This document shows, one piece after another, positions 14,520 to 23,852 of a stretch of 64,000 nucleotides of DNA. The notes beneath the pieces were generated by a model. It made no database searches, was not told the DNA's origin, and saw nothing but the letters and a program-made list of their open reading frames with translations. How positions within the stretch are numbered: position 1 is the stretch's first letter; each line of letters starts with the position of its first letter. Position numbers and translations under genes: made by a program. Source of the stretch: Larkinella soli (GTDB lineage: Bacteria > Bacteroidota > Bacteroidia > Cytophagales > Spirosomataceae); NCBI RefSeq assembly GCF_003703975.1, contig NZ_QTJY01000002.1:434001-498000 (forward strand). Direction: 5' to 3'.

Positions 14520-16115
14520 ATGAGTACTGTACAGGAAATCAGCCGGCGCCGGACGTTCGCCATCATCAGCCACCCGGATGCCGGGAAAACCACACTGACC
14601 GAGAAACTACTGCTCTTCGGGGGGGCCATCCAGACCGCCGGAGCCGTCAAATCGAACAAGATCAAGAAGTCGGCCACATCCGACTTCATGGAGATCGAAA
14701 AGCAGCGGGGCATCTCCGTGGCGACCTCGGTCATGACCTTTGAATACAACGGTCTTAAAATCAATATCCTCGACACACCGGGTCACAAGGATTTCGCCGA
14801 AGACACCTACCGGACCCTGACGGCCGTGGACAGCGTCATTCTGGTGATCGACTGCGTCAAGGGCGTGGAGGAACAGACCGAACGTCTGATGGAAGTGTGC
14901 CGGATGCGCGACACGCCGGTGATCATCTTCATCAATAAACTCGACCGGGAGGGCCAGAGCCCCTTCGACCTGCTCGACGAACTTGAAAACAAGCTCAACA
15001 TCCGGGTTCGTCCGCTGACCTGGCCCGTCAATATGGGGTCGGATTTTAAGGGCGTTTACAGCCTTTACGACCATACGATGAACTTCTTCCGGGTCAATAA
15101 AACGAGGGTGGAAGAGGATATTCTCGAAATCGACATCAATACGCCGGTTCTGGATCAGAAAGTCGGGGAGCGGGATGCGGCTCAGCTGCGCGAAGACGTC
15201 GAACTGATCGAGGGCGTCTATGACCCCTTCGACCGGCAGAGCTACCTGGGCGGCAAAGTGGCCCCGGTTTTCTTCGGATCGGCCGTCAACAACTTCGGCG
15301 TCAAGGAGTTGCTGGACACCTTCTGTGTCATCTCCCCCGAACCCATCGCCCGGCCGACCGACAAACGCGTCGTGACGCCGGAGGAGAAGCAGTTCAGCGG
15401 CTTCGTCTTCAAGATTCACGCCAACCTCGACCCGCGCCACCGCGACCGGGTCGCCTTCCTGCGCATCTGCTCGGGCAAGTTCGAGCGCAACAAGTTCTAC
15501 CATCATACCCGGCTGGATAAGGACGTGCGTTTCGCCAGCCCGTTCAGCTTCATGGCCGACAGCAAAAGCGTGGTCGAGGAGGGCTTTCCCGGCGATGTGA
15601 TCGGCCTTTACGACACCGGAACGTTCAAGATCGGCGACACGCTGACCGAGGGCGAAGACCTCCAGTATCAGGGCATTCCGAGCTTTTCGCCGGAAATCTT
15701 CAAGGAACTGATCAACACCGACCCGATGAAATCGAAGCAACTGGAAAAAGGCATCCAGCAGCTGACGGACGAGGGGGTTGCCCAGTTGTTCGCGATGCCG
15801 ATCGGAAACCGCAAAATCGTCGGAACGGTGGGAGATCTTCAGTTCGATGTGATTCAATACCGCCTGGAACATGAATACGGGGCCAAATGCCGCTGGGTGT
15901 CGATGCCGATCGCCAGAGCCTGCTGGCTGACGTCCGACGACAAAAAGAAACTGGAAGAATTTATCCGGCTCAAAGGGCTGGCCATCGCCTACGATAAAGA
16001 CGGCAACCCGGTTTTCCTGGCCGAGTCGGAGTGGATCCTGCGCATGAACATGCAGAACAATCCCGACATCCGGTTCCATTTTACCTCCGAATTCAAAACG
16101 GCCATCGAAGCCTGA
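14520..16115 (+). CDS. prfC: Peptide chain release factor 3
   Basis: 531 residues, the normal RF3 length. GTPase motifs: G1 SHPDAGKTT (17-25), G2/switch in [13 protein letters not shown]3 [12 protein letters not shown]4 INKLDREG. The C-terminal RF3 region ([34 protein letters not shown]) separates it from EF-G and TypA. RF3 uses GTP to remove RF1/RF2 from the ribosome after peptide release. The ATG at 14520 is chosen because it sits just downstream of the promoter and gives [20 protein letters not shown], the canonical N-terminus. pepT follows after 16 bp. Confidence 0.97.
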   Translation: MSTVQEISRRRTFAIISHPDAGKTTLTEKLLLFGGAIQTAGAVKSNKIKKSATSDFMEIEKQRGISVATSVMTFEYNGLKINILDTPGHKDFAEDTYRTLTAVDSVILVIDCVKGVEEQTERLMEVCRMRDTPVIIFINKLDREGQSPFDLLDELENKLNIRVRPLTWPVNMGSDFKGVYSLYDHTMNFFRVNKTRVEEDILEIDINTPVLDQKVGERDAAQLREDVELIEGVYDPFDRQSYLGGKVAPVFFGSAVNNFGVKELLDTFCVISPEPIARPTDKRVVTPEEKQFSGFVFKIHANLDPRHRDRVAFLRICSGKFERNKFYHHTRLDKDVRFASPFSFMADSKSVVEEGFPGDVIGLYDTGTFKIGDTLTEGEDLQYQGIPSFSPEIFKELINTDPMKSKQLEKGIQQLTDEGVAQLFAMPIGNRKIVGTVGDLQFDVIQYRLEHEYGAKCRWVSMPIARACWLTSDDKKKLEEFIRLKGLAIAYDKDGNPVFLAESEWILRMNMQNNPDIRFHFTSEFKTAIEA

Positions 16116-16131
16116 TCCGCCCCGGCAGTCT

Positions 16132-17367
16132 ATGCAAACGGTAACCCAGCGGTTTGTCCGCTACGTCCAGATCGATACGCAGTCCGATCCGCACTCGACC
16201 GGCAATCCTTCCACCGAAAAACAGAAGGATCTGGGCCGGCTGCTGGTCGGGGAACTCCATGAAATCGGCATCACCGACGCCGAACTGGATGAATTCGGCT
16301 ATGTCTACGCCACCATTCCGGCCACCAGCGCCAAGCCGAACGTGCCGGTGCTGTGCCTTTGCGCCCACATGGACACGTCGCCGGACGTCACGGGGGCCGG
16401 CGTCAAACCGCTGATTCACCACCAGTGGGACGGCTCCGACATCGTGCTGCCCGACGATCCGACCCAGGTCATCCGCCTGACCGAACATCCGGACCTGAAC
16501 GACCAGATCGGTCATGACATCATCACCGCCAGCGGAACCACCCTGCTCGGGGCCGATAATAAGGCCGGGGTGGCCGAAATCATGGCGGCTGCCGAGTTTT
16601 TGGTCAAACATCCCGAAATTCCGCACGGCGTCATCCGAATTTTGTTTACGCCGGACGAGGAAGTGGGGCGGGGCACCGAAAAGGTGGATATGCAGCGGCT
16701 GGGAGCCGATTTCGGCTATACCATCGACGGCGAAATGCGGGGAACGCTGGAAGACGAGACGTTTTCGGCCGATGCCGTGAAGATCAGCATCCGGGGCGTC
16801 AGCACCCATCCGGGTTTCGGCAAAGGGAAACTGGAAAATGCCCTGAAGGTCGCCGGGGATTTGCTGGCCGCCCTGCCCAAAGATACTCTGTCGCCCGAAA
16901 CGACGGAAGGATACGAAGGCTTCATCCACCCCACGCACCTGCACGGAACGCAGGATCAGGCCGAACTGGGCTTTATCATCCGGGATTTTTCGGTCGGTGG
17001 CCTTCAGGAAAAGGAAGCTTTCCTGAAGCAGCGGCTCGACGAGGTTCTAAGCCGGTATCCGCACTCTACCGCCACCTTTGAGGTGAAGGAGCAATACCGC
17101 AACATGAAAGAAGTGCTCGACCAGCACCCCGCCGTGGTCGAGAATGCCCTCGAAGCCCTGCGCCGGAGCGAACTGACACCCGAACGCCGGAGCATCAGGG
17201 GCGGCACGGACGGCTCACGGCTTTCGTTCATGGGCCTGCCCTGCCCTAACCTCTTCGCCGGTGAACACGCCTTTCACTCCCGTCTGGAATGGGTTTCCGT
17301 ACAGGATATGGAAAAAGCCGTCGAAGTGATCGTAAACCTGGTTCAGGTCTGGGAGGAACGGAGTTAA
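16132..17367 (+). CDS. pepT: Peptidase T (tripeptide aminopeptidase)
   Basis: 411 residues, full length for M20B peptidases. Zinc ligands and catalytic residues: His79 and Asp81 in CAHMDTSPD, bridging Asp in LLGADNKAG, Glu pair in FTPDEEVGRG, Asp in YTIDGE and His in GEHAFHSRLEWV. It removes the N-terminal residue of tripeptides in the cytoplasm. Its stop overlaps the stop of the convergent SDR gene by 4 bp. Likely co-transcribed with prfC. Confidence 0.96.
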   Translation: MQTVTQRFVRYVQIDTQSDPHSTGNPSTEKQKDLGRLLVGELHEIGITDAELDEFGYVYATIPATSAKPNVPVLCLCAHMDTSPDVTGAGVKPLIHHQWDGSDIVLPDDPTQVIRLTEHPDLNDQIGHDIITASGTTLLGADNKAGVAEIMAAAEFLVKHPEIPHGVIRILFTPDEEVGRGTEKVDMQRLGADFGYTIDGEMRGTLEDETFSADAVKISIRGVSTHPGFGKGKLENALKVAGDLLAALPKDTLSPETTEGYEGFIHPTHLHGTQDQAELGFIIRDFSVGGLQEKEAFLKQRLDEVLSRYPHSTATFEVKEQYRNMKEVLDQHPAVVENALEALRRSELTPERRSIRGGTDGSRLSFMGLPCPNLFAGEHAFHSRLEWVSVQDMEKAVEVIVNLVQVWEERS

Positions 17368-18158
17368 ATAATCGACTTCACCACACCCCCATCCACGCGG
17401 ACAGCCGCTCCGTTCGTGGCGGAAGCCAGCGGGCTGGCCAGGTAGACGGCCAGATTGGCCACTTCCTGGGTGGTGGCAAACCGCTGGAGGATGGACGTCG
17501 GCCGGGCATATCGGAAGAAATCTCTCTCCACCTCCTCTACCGGCGCTTTCTGTAAATCAGCCATTCCCTGAATGAATTCGGCCGACCCTTCCGAGAAAGT
17601 CGGTCCGGGGAGGATCGTGTTGACCGTTACGGCGGTGCCCCGGGTCAGCTCGGCCATGCCGCGCGAAACAGCCAGCTGGGCGGTTTTCGTGGTTCCGTAA
17701 TGGATCATTTCCGTCGGAATGAAGATGGCCGATTCGCTGGAAACGAACAGGATACGGCCCCAGTTTGCGGCCAGCATCTTCGGCAGGTAATGGCGGGAAA
17801 GCCGCACCCCGCTCATGACATTCACCTCGAAAAACCGGAACCAGGCTTCATCCGGGATATCCTCAAAACGCTGAGGCTCGAAAATCCCTACGTTGTTGAC
17901 CAGAATATCCACTTCCGGAACTTCCTCCAGTAATCGCCTGATTTCCTCCCCCTTGCCGAAGTCGGCGGCAACCCCGCGCAATCGGGCGTCGGGCAATTCG
18001 GCAGAAATTTCCTGCACGGCGGCATCGATCCGCTCTTTGGTCCGGCCGTTCAGGACGACCTCCGCCCCTTCCCGGGCGAGCGTGCGGGCAATGGCCAGAC
18101 CGATGCCGGCCGTCGAGCCGGTGACGAGGGCGGTCTTTCCGGTTAACTGTAAATCCAT
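17364..18158 (-). CDS. Short-chain dehydrogenase/reductase
   Basis: 264 residues, classical SDR: cofactor motif TGSTAGIG near the start, NNVG, catalytic Ser in FVSSES and YGTTK for the Tyr/Lys pair, then the C-terminal VRVDGGVVKS typical of FabG-like enzymes. An Arg after the glycine motif region (NGRTKERI) suggests NADP(H). Substrate unknown. The gene starts 8 bp after the D-Ala ligase-like gene ends, so the two form an operon. Confidence 0.88.
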   Translation of the reverse strand: MDLQLTGKTALVTGSTAGIGLAIARTLAREGAEVVLNGRTKERIDAAVQEISAELPDARLRGVAADFGKGEEIRRLLEEVPEVDILVNNVGIFEPQRFEDIPDEAWFRFFEVNVMSGVRLSRHYLPKMLAANWGRILFVSSESAIFIPTEMIHYGTTKTAQLAVSRGMAELTRGTAVTVNTILPGPTFSEGSAEFIQGMADLQKAPVEEVERDFFRYARPTSILQRFATTQEVANLAVYLASPLASATNGAAVRVDGGVVKSII

Positions 18159-18166
18159 GGTGTTTT

Positions 18167-19852
18167 TCAGGAATAACGTTCGGTAATGTCGGCTGCCCGC
18201 TCCCGAGTTTCCGCGATCAGCGGATGTATCGGTTTTCCGACCATTTCCAGTACTTCGGTGATCGAATCCTTAAACAGCAGATTCAGGGGCAGAATCTGGC
18301 GTCCGGAGCCGTTTTCAAGCACCACGACGGGTTTAACCACCCCTTGGGCGGAAAGCTGCCCGTAACGGCTTTTTGCGGCCGCCCAGGCGTCCGCGGCTCC
18401 TTCGGCTTCGGCCCTCACTACGATTTCCTCCTGCGCCGGAGTCCGGCTTTTCCGGGCGGCCATGCGGGCATCCAGGTCGGCCAGCTGACGGCGCAGGGTT
18501 TCCGTATCCTTGCCGGTGCGGATCCGTTCCCGCAGCGACTGACGAATCAGGTAGGTGATGGCCTGGGTCACGTTCAGCCCAATCTCGGCCATCTGTTTGA
18601 AGATCAGCGAGGCAGGCGACATTCCGGGGATCGTATTCGGGTCGTGCAGCAGCACGCGGCCCGGCTCCCCGTCGCGGTCGGGCGTCAGAAAGCCGTCGAT
18701 GCGGGCACAGACGTTCATTCCCAGCCGGCGGAACACCTCGGTCACGTTCAGTTGAATCTGCCGGTTATGTTCCAGGGAGGTTTCGACCGGAATCCGTTTG
18801 CGGGTCGTATTCGACTGGTATTTGGATTTGAAATCGAAACTGGTCACGTTATAAACTTCGGTTGGCGGAAGGGCCACGGCGTCGCCGTTTTCGTCCTGAA
18901 TCACCCCGCAGGAGAACTCCTGACCGCTGATGAACTCCTCGAACAGGACCTCATCTTCTGCATGAACCGAAACGAGGAAAACCGGCGCGGCCGAGGCTTC
19001 GGCCAGCGTGTCCAGTTCCTGAACCAGGTCGGCCGGATGAGCGAGGAGATTCCCGGTCTGTTCATTCACGACCGGATAGCCGATGCCGGAATCCAGTTCC
19101 GTAATCTCCTGCGCAAATTCAATTTTTTGCTCCTCCGAATAGCTTTTCCAGACCTCCGGCCGGACCTGAAGCCGGAAAAAGCACTGGTCCACCGCCTGAA
19201 TGAACGCGTCGAGGTGATTGTCACGAACGATCACGACGCCGATGGACGAGCCCTGGTGCGGAGCCTTCACGACGATGGGCAGCCCGAGCAGACTTTGGAG
19301 CGACCCGAACAGCACCGCCTTGTCGGCCTTGTCCCAGGCTTCGCGGCCGAGTACGGAGGTCTTTTTCTCCTGCCCGTTGACGAGGGCGATCAGCTCATTC
19401 TGAAGGATCTTGTTGATGCCGACTGCCGAACCCATCAGGCCAGGGCCGGAATACGGTATTTTGTACCACTCCAGCAGCCCCTGAATGGCGCCGTCCTCGC
19501 AGTCGGGGCCGTGCATCGCCAGAAAAACGAAATCAAAATGGGCTTTGAACTCTTCCGGTTTGATCCGTCGGCCGATCCGGGTGATCTGCCGCTCCAGTTC
19601 TTCGGCCGGAAGTCCGCCCAGCGACTCGATGTACACCCGGAATCGCGGGTCGGTCTGCTCCGGATAAAAATCCCGGATCGACTTTTCATTCAACAACTCC
19701 TCCCGAATCAGAATGAAATTTCCAAGTCCGTCGACGAACACCATGACCGGCTGAAACAGCGACTGATCGAGATGGGTCAGGGCGGTGCGGCCCCCGGCAA
19801 AAGAGACTTCCCGTTCGCGCGACGGGCCACCGAAGAAGATTCCTATTTTCAC
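18167..19852 (-). CDS. D-alanine--D-alanine ligase-family ATP-grasp protein, enlarged
   Basis: 561 residues from a GTG at 19852 (KIGIFFGGPSREREVSFAGG). The start, FLAMHGPDCEDGAIQGLLEW, PYSGPGLMGSAVGINK, VVKAPHQGSSIGV and FEEFISGQEFSCGV are D-Ala ligase/ATP-grasp features, as is the metal-binding end ARIDGFL...NTIPGMSPASLIFKQM. Canonical Ddl is about 310-370 residues; here there are extra internal segments and a C-terminal extension of about 120 residues (from about 440) that is helical and charged. It could make D-Ala-D-Ala or ligate another amino acid pair. A longer start at 19888 falls inside the upstream terminator and is rejected. Confidence 0.82.
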   Translation of the reverse strand: MKIGIFFGGPSREREVSFAGGRTALTHLDQSLFQPVMVFVDGLGNFILIREELLNEKSIRDFYPEQTDPRFRVYIESLGGLPAEELERQITRIGRRIKPEEFKAHFDFVFLAMHGPDCEDGAIQGLLEWYKIPYSGPGLMGSAVGINKILQNELIALVNGQEKKTSVLGREAWDKADKAVLFGSLQSLLGLPIVVKAPHQGSSIGVVIVRDNHLDAFIQAVDQCFFRLQVRPEVWKSYSEEQKIEFAQEITELDSGIGYPVVNEQTGNLLAHPADLVQELDTLAEASAAPVFLVSVHAEDEVLFEEFISGQEFSCGVIQDENGDAVALPPTEVYNVTSFDFKSKYQSNTTRKRIPVETSLEHNRQIQLNVTEVFRRLGMNVCARIDGFLTPDRDGEPGRVLLHDPNTIPGMSPASLIFKQMAEIGLNVTQAITYLIRQSLRERIRTGKDTETLRRQLADLDARMAARKSRTPAQEEIVVRAEAEGAADAWAAAKSRYGQLSAQGVVKPVVVLENGSGRQILPLNLLFKDSITEVLEMVGKPIHPLIAETRERAADITERYS

Positions 19853-19887
19853 AAGTTTAACGGTTTCAAACCGGCCGCAAAGTAACA

Positions 19888-19918
19888 AAAAAGCCGCTCA
19901 CCCGGTGGGCAAGCGGCC
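19888..19918 (-). terminator. Terminator of the NifU-like gene
   Basis: On the minus strand a GC-rich hairpin GCCGCT...AGCGGC (19893-19917) is followed by TTTTTTG (19886-19892). It separates the NifU-like gene from the ATP-grasp gene. Confidence 0.8.
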
Positions 19919-19963
19919 AAAACTCTTTCCTGTCTTCGTATAGAAAGCCTGCGAACGGTGATC

Positions 19964-20227
19964 TCAGAACGCAGGAGACAAATTAACGGCTTCCACCTTC
20001 ACGATCTCGGGCACGGCTTTCAGAATGGCTTCTTCCAGCCCCGCCTTGAACGTCATGGCCGACATCGGACAAGTGCCGCAGGCACCCATCAGTTCCAGCC
20101 GGACGACTTTGTCGTCGGTCACTTCCAGAACCTTCACGTTGCCGCCGTCCGCTTCCAGATAAGGGCGGATCCCGTCCAGTGCCTTCTCGACTTTTTCAAT
20201 CATCATATTGCTGTAGGTAGCTTCCAT
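19964..20227 (-). CDS. NifU C-terminal-domain iron-sulfur protein
   Basis: 87 residues, only the Nfu domain: IRPYLEADGGNVKVLEV and the cluster-binding pair in GACGTCPMS (CxxC). Such proteins carry a 4Fe-4S cluster between two subunits and deliver it to apo-proteins. The Mrp-type ATPase gene lies 146 bp upstream on the same strand, another cluster carrier, so the two likely act in the same maturation path. A hairpin-rich leader (20236-20281) and a TATCTTTA box near 20290 on the minus strand suggest it also has its own promoter. Confidence 0.92.
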   Translation of the reverse strand: MEATYSNMMIEKVEKALDGIRPYLEADGGNVKVLEVTDDKVVRLELMGACGTCPMSAMTFKAGLEEAILKAVPEIVKVEAVNLSPAF

Positions 20228-20373
20228 TCGAATATCAACCGGATTGGTACACGTCGCCGGTCCTGTGGCGCCGGACCGGTTGTAAAGATATAAAATTGTC
20301 CGAACTCAAACTACGCCGATTCGGAGATAAATCTGGATTTTAGCAATCCAGAAGGGCGATTCAGCGTCCCCGG

Positions 20374-21483
20374 TCAGGTTCTCAGAATCTCCACGGGCCG
20401 GGTTTTATCCTGCGTGGCGTTGCGGATGGCGATCTGCTGCGCCAGGGCTTCGGCCGCTGCCCGGAAGGCTTCGTAGGTCAACGGGTCGTTTTCGGTCACC
20501 ACCGGTTTGCCCTCGTCGCCGGCTTCCCGGATGCTCTGCACCAGCGGAATCTGCCCCAGCAGCGGCACATCATATTTATCGGCCAGCTGCTGTCCTCCGC
20601 CTTTTCCAAACAGGTAATATTTGGAATCCGGCAGTTCGGCCGGGGTGAAATACGCCATGTTCTCGACGACGCCCAGGACCGGGACGTTGATCTGCGGCTG
20701 ACGGAACATCGCCAGCCCCTTGGTGGCATCGGCAACGGCAACCTTCTGCGGGGTCGTCACGATGACGGCGCCCGTCACCGGAACGGTCTGGACGAGCGTC
20801 AGGTGAATATCGCTGGTTCCCGGAGGGAGGTCGATCAGCAGGTAGTCGAGTTCTTCCCAGTTCGTATCGGCAAAAAACTGCTTCAGCGCCTGGCTGGCCA
20901 TCGGTCCGCGCCACACCACCGCACTGTCGGGGGGCGTCAGGAAACCGATCGACATGATTTTAATACCGTACTGCCGGATCGGCTGCAGCATATTCTTCCC
21001 GTTGATCTGAGTTACGGCCGGCTGAAGGTCTTCCGCGCCGAACATGACGGGCATCGACGGCCCGTAAATATCGGCGTCGATGATCCCCACCTTTGCACCG
21101 GATTTATGCAGGGCCACCGCGAGATTGGCCGTGACCGTCGACTTACCGACTCCGCCCTTGCCGGACGCAATCGCTATGATGTTCTTCACCCCCGGCAGCA
21201 CCGGCGTGTTGGAACGGGTCGAAGTGACGTCCGCCGTCAGGTTGACGACGACCTGGATGTCGGGGCCGATGTGCGTATGGATAGCGTCGATGCAACGCTT
21301 TCGGATCAGTTCCTTCAGCGGGCAGGCCGGGGTGGTCAACACGACGGTAAAGCGAACCTGACCCACGCCCAGTTCGACGTCTTTCACCATGTTGAGCGAG
21401 ACGAGGTCGCGTTTCAGATCCGGTTCCTCGACGTGCCGGAGGGCGTTCAGGACAGCCTGTTCAGTTAATCTATAGGTAGACAT
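20374..21483 (-). CDS. Mrp/ApbC-type iron-sulfur cluster carrier ATPase
   Basis: 369 residues from the ATG at 21483 (MSTYRLTEQAVLNAL); a reading from 21708 overlaps the GSCFA gene and is discarded. N-terminal MIP18/DUF59 domain (1-90), then a deviant Walker A P-loop ASGKGGVGKST with the extra Lys, DADIYGPSMPVMFG, DLPPGTSDI and VENMAYF. In E. coli and Salmonella the homologue moves Fe-S clusters to targets. It lies 26 bp downstream of the GSCFA gene. The usual CxxC near the C-terminus is not visible in this copy, worth noting because many Mrp proteins bind the cluster there. Confidence 0.92.
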   Translation of the reverse strand: MSTYRLTEQAVLNALRHVEEPDLKRDLVSLNMVKDVELGVGQVRFTVVLTTPACPLKELIRKRCIDAIHTHIGPDIQVVVNLTADVTSTRSNTPVLPGVKNIIAIASGKGGVGKSTVTANLAVALHKSGAKVGIIDADIYGPSMPVMFGAEDLQPAVTQINGKNMLQPIRQYGIKIMSIGFLTPPDSAVVWRGPMASQALKQFFADTNWEELDYLLIDLPPGTSDIHLTLVQTVPVTGAVIVTTPQKVAVADATKGLAMFRQPQINVPVLGVVENMAYFTPAELPDSKYYLFGKGGGQQLADKYDVPLLGQIPLVQSIREAGDEGKPVVTENDPLTYEAFRAAAEALAQQIAIRNATQDKTRPVEILRT

Positions 21484-21509
21484 AGGGTACAAGTCGGTTT
21501 GATGAATGG

Positions 21510-22538
21510 TCAGGCGGCCTGGCTGGCATCCGGGTCGGCGGCATTCAGGGCCGTCAGCTGGCGCTGGATTTCCATGCGTTCCTGGGCGACGTCCACTTTC
21601 GCGGAAACGGTTTCGAGCCGTTTCAGCAGGTCTTCCAGGAACCGCCGGTGCGAAACCGATCCTTCGTGAAGCGGCCGGTGAGCCATTGCCCGGCGGATGT
21701 TCTGCCATTCGGGAATGAATCCGCGAAGTTCGTTATCAAACGCGCTTTCGGCAAATTTTTGAAAAATATAGTCTTCCGCCACGGCGTTCGGATGGATCAG
21801 GTCGGCATCGTAAAACCGGTAATCCCGAAGGTCATCCATCATGATCTCGTACGCCGGAAAATAATGCACATGGTCCTGCCAGACCGTCAGTTCGTGGCTC
21901 ACGGTCCGCAGCAGCGATTTGCTGACCTGATTCAGGGGCAGCGAGTCTTTGGTATGCCGAACCGGGCTGACCGTCAGCAGAATCCGAAGATTCGGATTGA
22001 ACCGTTTCAGTTTCCGGACCAGGCCGGTCATCGTATCCTGAATATGTTCGTAGGTATACAGGTATTTCTCAAACAGGAAGCCCGGCATCTTATGACAGTT
22101 GGCCACCACCTTCCCGGTTTCGATATGGCGGTAAACCATAGCCGTACCGAGCGTCAGCAGCAGCCAGTCGGCCTTCTGCAGGGCTTGGCCGGTATCCAGC
22201 AGCCGCTCCTGCAGCCGTTCGTGCAGTTCCTGCCGGCTTCGTCCCCACAGCGAGGAGTGGAAATCATAGTGAAACCAGAGTCCGTCGCGTTCCAGAAACA
22301 GGTCGGGATCTGGTTCGGCCGGGCGGCCGGAAGCGGCTTCGGCGACCGTCAGCAGCAGTTTTGAAATGGAAATCGGATTGAACAGCGTCCCGAACGGGTT
22401 GTTCAGAACCTCTACCTTGTTCTCGGACAGACGGCGCCCCATCCCCTCGGCAAAACAGGAGCCGACGGAGACAATGCGCGAATCGGTTTGGATCAGGGCC
22501 GGCAATTTTTCCGGCGTCAGTTCAGTACGAAAGTGCAT
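21510..22538 (-). CDS. GSCFA domain protein
   Basis: 342 residues. The family-naming motif VSVGSCFAEGMG lies near residue 25, followed by NNPFGTLFNPISI and, further on, LTVSPVRHTKD and DADLIHPNAVAEDYIF, which fit an SGNH-hydrolase-like fold (Ser in GSCFA, catalytic His in IHPN). Common in Bacteroidota; activity is unproven, though an esterase-type reaction on surface glycans is a fair guess. It heads the transcript that continues into the Mrp gene. Confidence 0.9.
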   Translation of the reverse strand: MHFRTELTPEKLPALIQTDSRIVSVGSCFAEGMGRRLSENKVEVLNNPFGTLFNPISISKLLLTVAEAASGRPAEPDPDLFLERDGLWFHYDFHSSLWGRSRQELHERLQERLLDTGQALQKADWLLLTLGTAMVYRHIETGKVVANCHKMPGFLFEKYLYTYEHIQDTMTGLVRKLKRFNPNLRILLTVSPVRHTKDSLPLNQVSKSLLRTVSHELTVWQDHVHYFPAYEIMMDDLRDYRFYDADLIHPNAVAEDYIFQKFAESAFDNELRGFIPEWQNIRRAMAHRPLHEGSVSHRRFLEDLLKRLETVSAKVDVAQERMEIQRQLTALNAADPDASQAA

Positions 22539-22549
22539 ACCTGAATAAC

Positions 22550-22580
22550 AAAAAAGCGGTCCGGAAAACTCCGGACCGCC
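22550..22580 (-). terminator. Terminator of the rpsF-rpsR-rplI operon
   Basis: Perfect 10-bp stem GCGGTCCGGA (22556-22565) with TCCGGACCGC (22570-22579), AAAC loop; on the minus strand it is followed by TTTTTT (22550-22555). Confidence 0.92.
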
Positions 22581-22620
22581 CTGATTTATTTTTCAGTTTA
22601 ACCAATTAATCGTCAAGCGA

Positions 22621-23061
22621 TTACTCGGCTACTACTTCAAACTTGATCGGGTGCTTCACTTCCTTGTGCAGGTCGAGTGTCGCGTTGTAGGTACCCAGTA
22701 CTTTGACCTCGTCGATCGTGATTTTTTTCCGGTCGATTTCGAAGCCTTTTTCTTTCAGCGCGTCGGCGACCTGGGTGTTGGTTACCCGGCCGAAGATCTT
22801 ACCGCTCTCACCGGCTTTGGCCGGGATGGTCAGCGTCATTTCTCCGATCGATTCGGCGATAGCCAGCGCGTCGTTTTTAATCTTCTCGACTTTGTGAGCG
22901 GCCTGACGGATGTTCTCGGCAACAATTTTTTTGTTGGATTCCGTTGCCATGACGGCGAAGCCCTGCGGAATCAGGTAGTTACGGCCGTAGCCCGGTTTTA
23001 CGTCAACGACGTCGTTCTTGTAACCCAGGCCGGCGATATCGGTTTTGAGAATAATTTGCAT
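22621..23061 (-). CDS. rplI: Ribosomal protein bL9
   Basis: 146 residues, standard length. N-terminal MQIILKTDIAGLGYKNDVVDVKPGYGRNYLIPQG is the classic L9 signature; the long connecting helix and C-terminal domain (KIFGRVTNTQVADALKEKG) follow. Part of the 50S subunit, binding 23S rRNA near the L1 stalk. Third gene of rpsF-rpsR-rplI, the usual bacterial order. Confidence 0.98.
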   Translation of the reverse strand: MQIILKTDIAGLGYKNDVVDVKPGYGRNYLIPQGFAVMATESNKKIVAENIRQAAHKVEKIKNDALAIAESIGEMTLTIPAKAGESGKIFGRVTNTQVADALKEKGFEIDRKKITIDEVKVLGTYNATLDLHKEVKHPIKFEVVAE

Positions 23062-23074
23062 GGTTGGGAATGAC

Positions 23075-23326
23075 TTATTTCAATGAATCGCCTACGTAGG
23101 GCAGCAACGCCAGGTGGCGGGCCCGCTTCACCGCCTGACCAACTTTCCGCTGGTATTTCAGGCTTGTACCCGTAATCCGCCGGGGCAGAATCTTGCCCTG
23201 CTCGTTGAGCAGTTTCAGCAAGAAGTTGGGGTCTTTATAATCGATGTATTTGATACCGGACCGTTTGAAACGGCAGTATTTCTTCCGGTTTTCGTTTTTG
23301 CTGACGGGTTCGTTCTGCAGACTCAT
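23075..23326 (-). CDS. rpsR: Ribosomal protein bS18
   Basis: 83 residues. Core signature [35 protein letters not shown] and ending [10 protein letters not shown]. It binds 16S rRNA together with S6, encoded immediately upstream (2-bp gap). The zinc-type Cys is reduced to a single Cys (KKYCRFKR). Confidence 0.98.
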   Translation of the reverse strand: MSLQNEPVSKNENRKKYCRFKRSGIKYIDYKDPNFLLKLLNEQGKILPRRITGTSLKYQRKVGQAVKRARHLALLPYVGDSLK

Positions 23327-23328
23327 GA

Positions 23329-23712
23329 TTAATTGGCCTCCTCTCCTGCTTTTTCGGTTTGCTGTTTACTTTTTCCAAGCTGGCCTTTCCGACGGCGCTC
23401 GTTGTAAGCAATCGCGTGCTTATCGAGAACGGTGGTAAGGTGACGCATGATGCGTTCGTCCCGGCGATACTCGACGTCGAGTGCTTCCGGTACCCGGGTT
23501 TCGGATTTGAATTCAAACAGGAAGTAGTACCCGGTATTCTTGTGCTGAATCGGATAGGCCAGTTTCCGCAGGCCCATGGCTTCTTCGTGAACAAGTTCCG
23601 CGCCGTTATCTACAAGCACTTTGCGAAACTTGTCGACAGTGTCCTTCATCTGGGATTCAGATAAAACGGGAGTTAAGATGAACACCGTCTCATAGTTCTT
23701 GGTGAACTGCAT
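23329..23712 (-). CDS. rpsF: Ribosomal protein bS6
   Basis: 127 residues. Begins [14 protein letters not shown] and contains [23 protein letters not shown] and DERIMRHLT, all S6 hallmarks. The C-terminal tail is charged ([17 protein letters not shown]), common in Bacteroidota. First gene of the operon, just downstream of a TAATTTTG promoter box. Confidence 0.98.
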   Translation of the reverse strand: MQFTKNYETVFILTPVLSESQMKDTVDKFRKVLVDNGAELVHEEAMGLRKLAYPIQHKNTGYYFLFEFKSETRVPEALDVEYRRDERIMRHLTTVLDKHAIAYNERRRKGQLGKSKQQTEKAGEEAN

Positions 23713-23753
23713 GACAATTGTGTTAAATGGATAATTGATTCAAAATGAGGTCG

Positions 23754-23761
23754 CAAAATTA
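23754..23761 (-). promoter_or_regulatory. -7 box of the rpsF operon
   Basis: On the minus strand TAATTTTG, a perfect TAnnTTTG box, about 40 bp upstream of the rpsF ATG. The -33 side is T-rich without a clear TTG at the expected distance. Confidence 0.6.
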
Positions 23762-23799
23762 ACACTTTTTGCGCAATGAGAAAAATGAAACGGAGAAAA

Positions 23800-23823
23800 A
23801 ATAAAGCAGCCGACCCCGGCTGC
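23800..23823 (-). terminator. Terminator of the coiled-coil protein gene
   Basis: GCAGCCG (23806-23812) pairs with CGGCTGC (23817-23823); on the minus strand it is followed by TTTATTTTTT. Confidence 0.85.
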
Positions 23824-23852
23824 TTCCTCCTGTCGGTATATCAACCGGCTCT

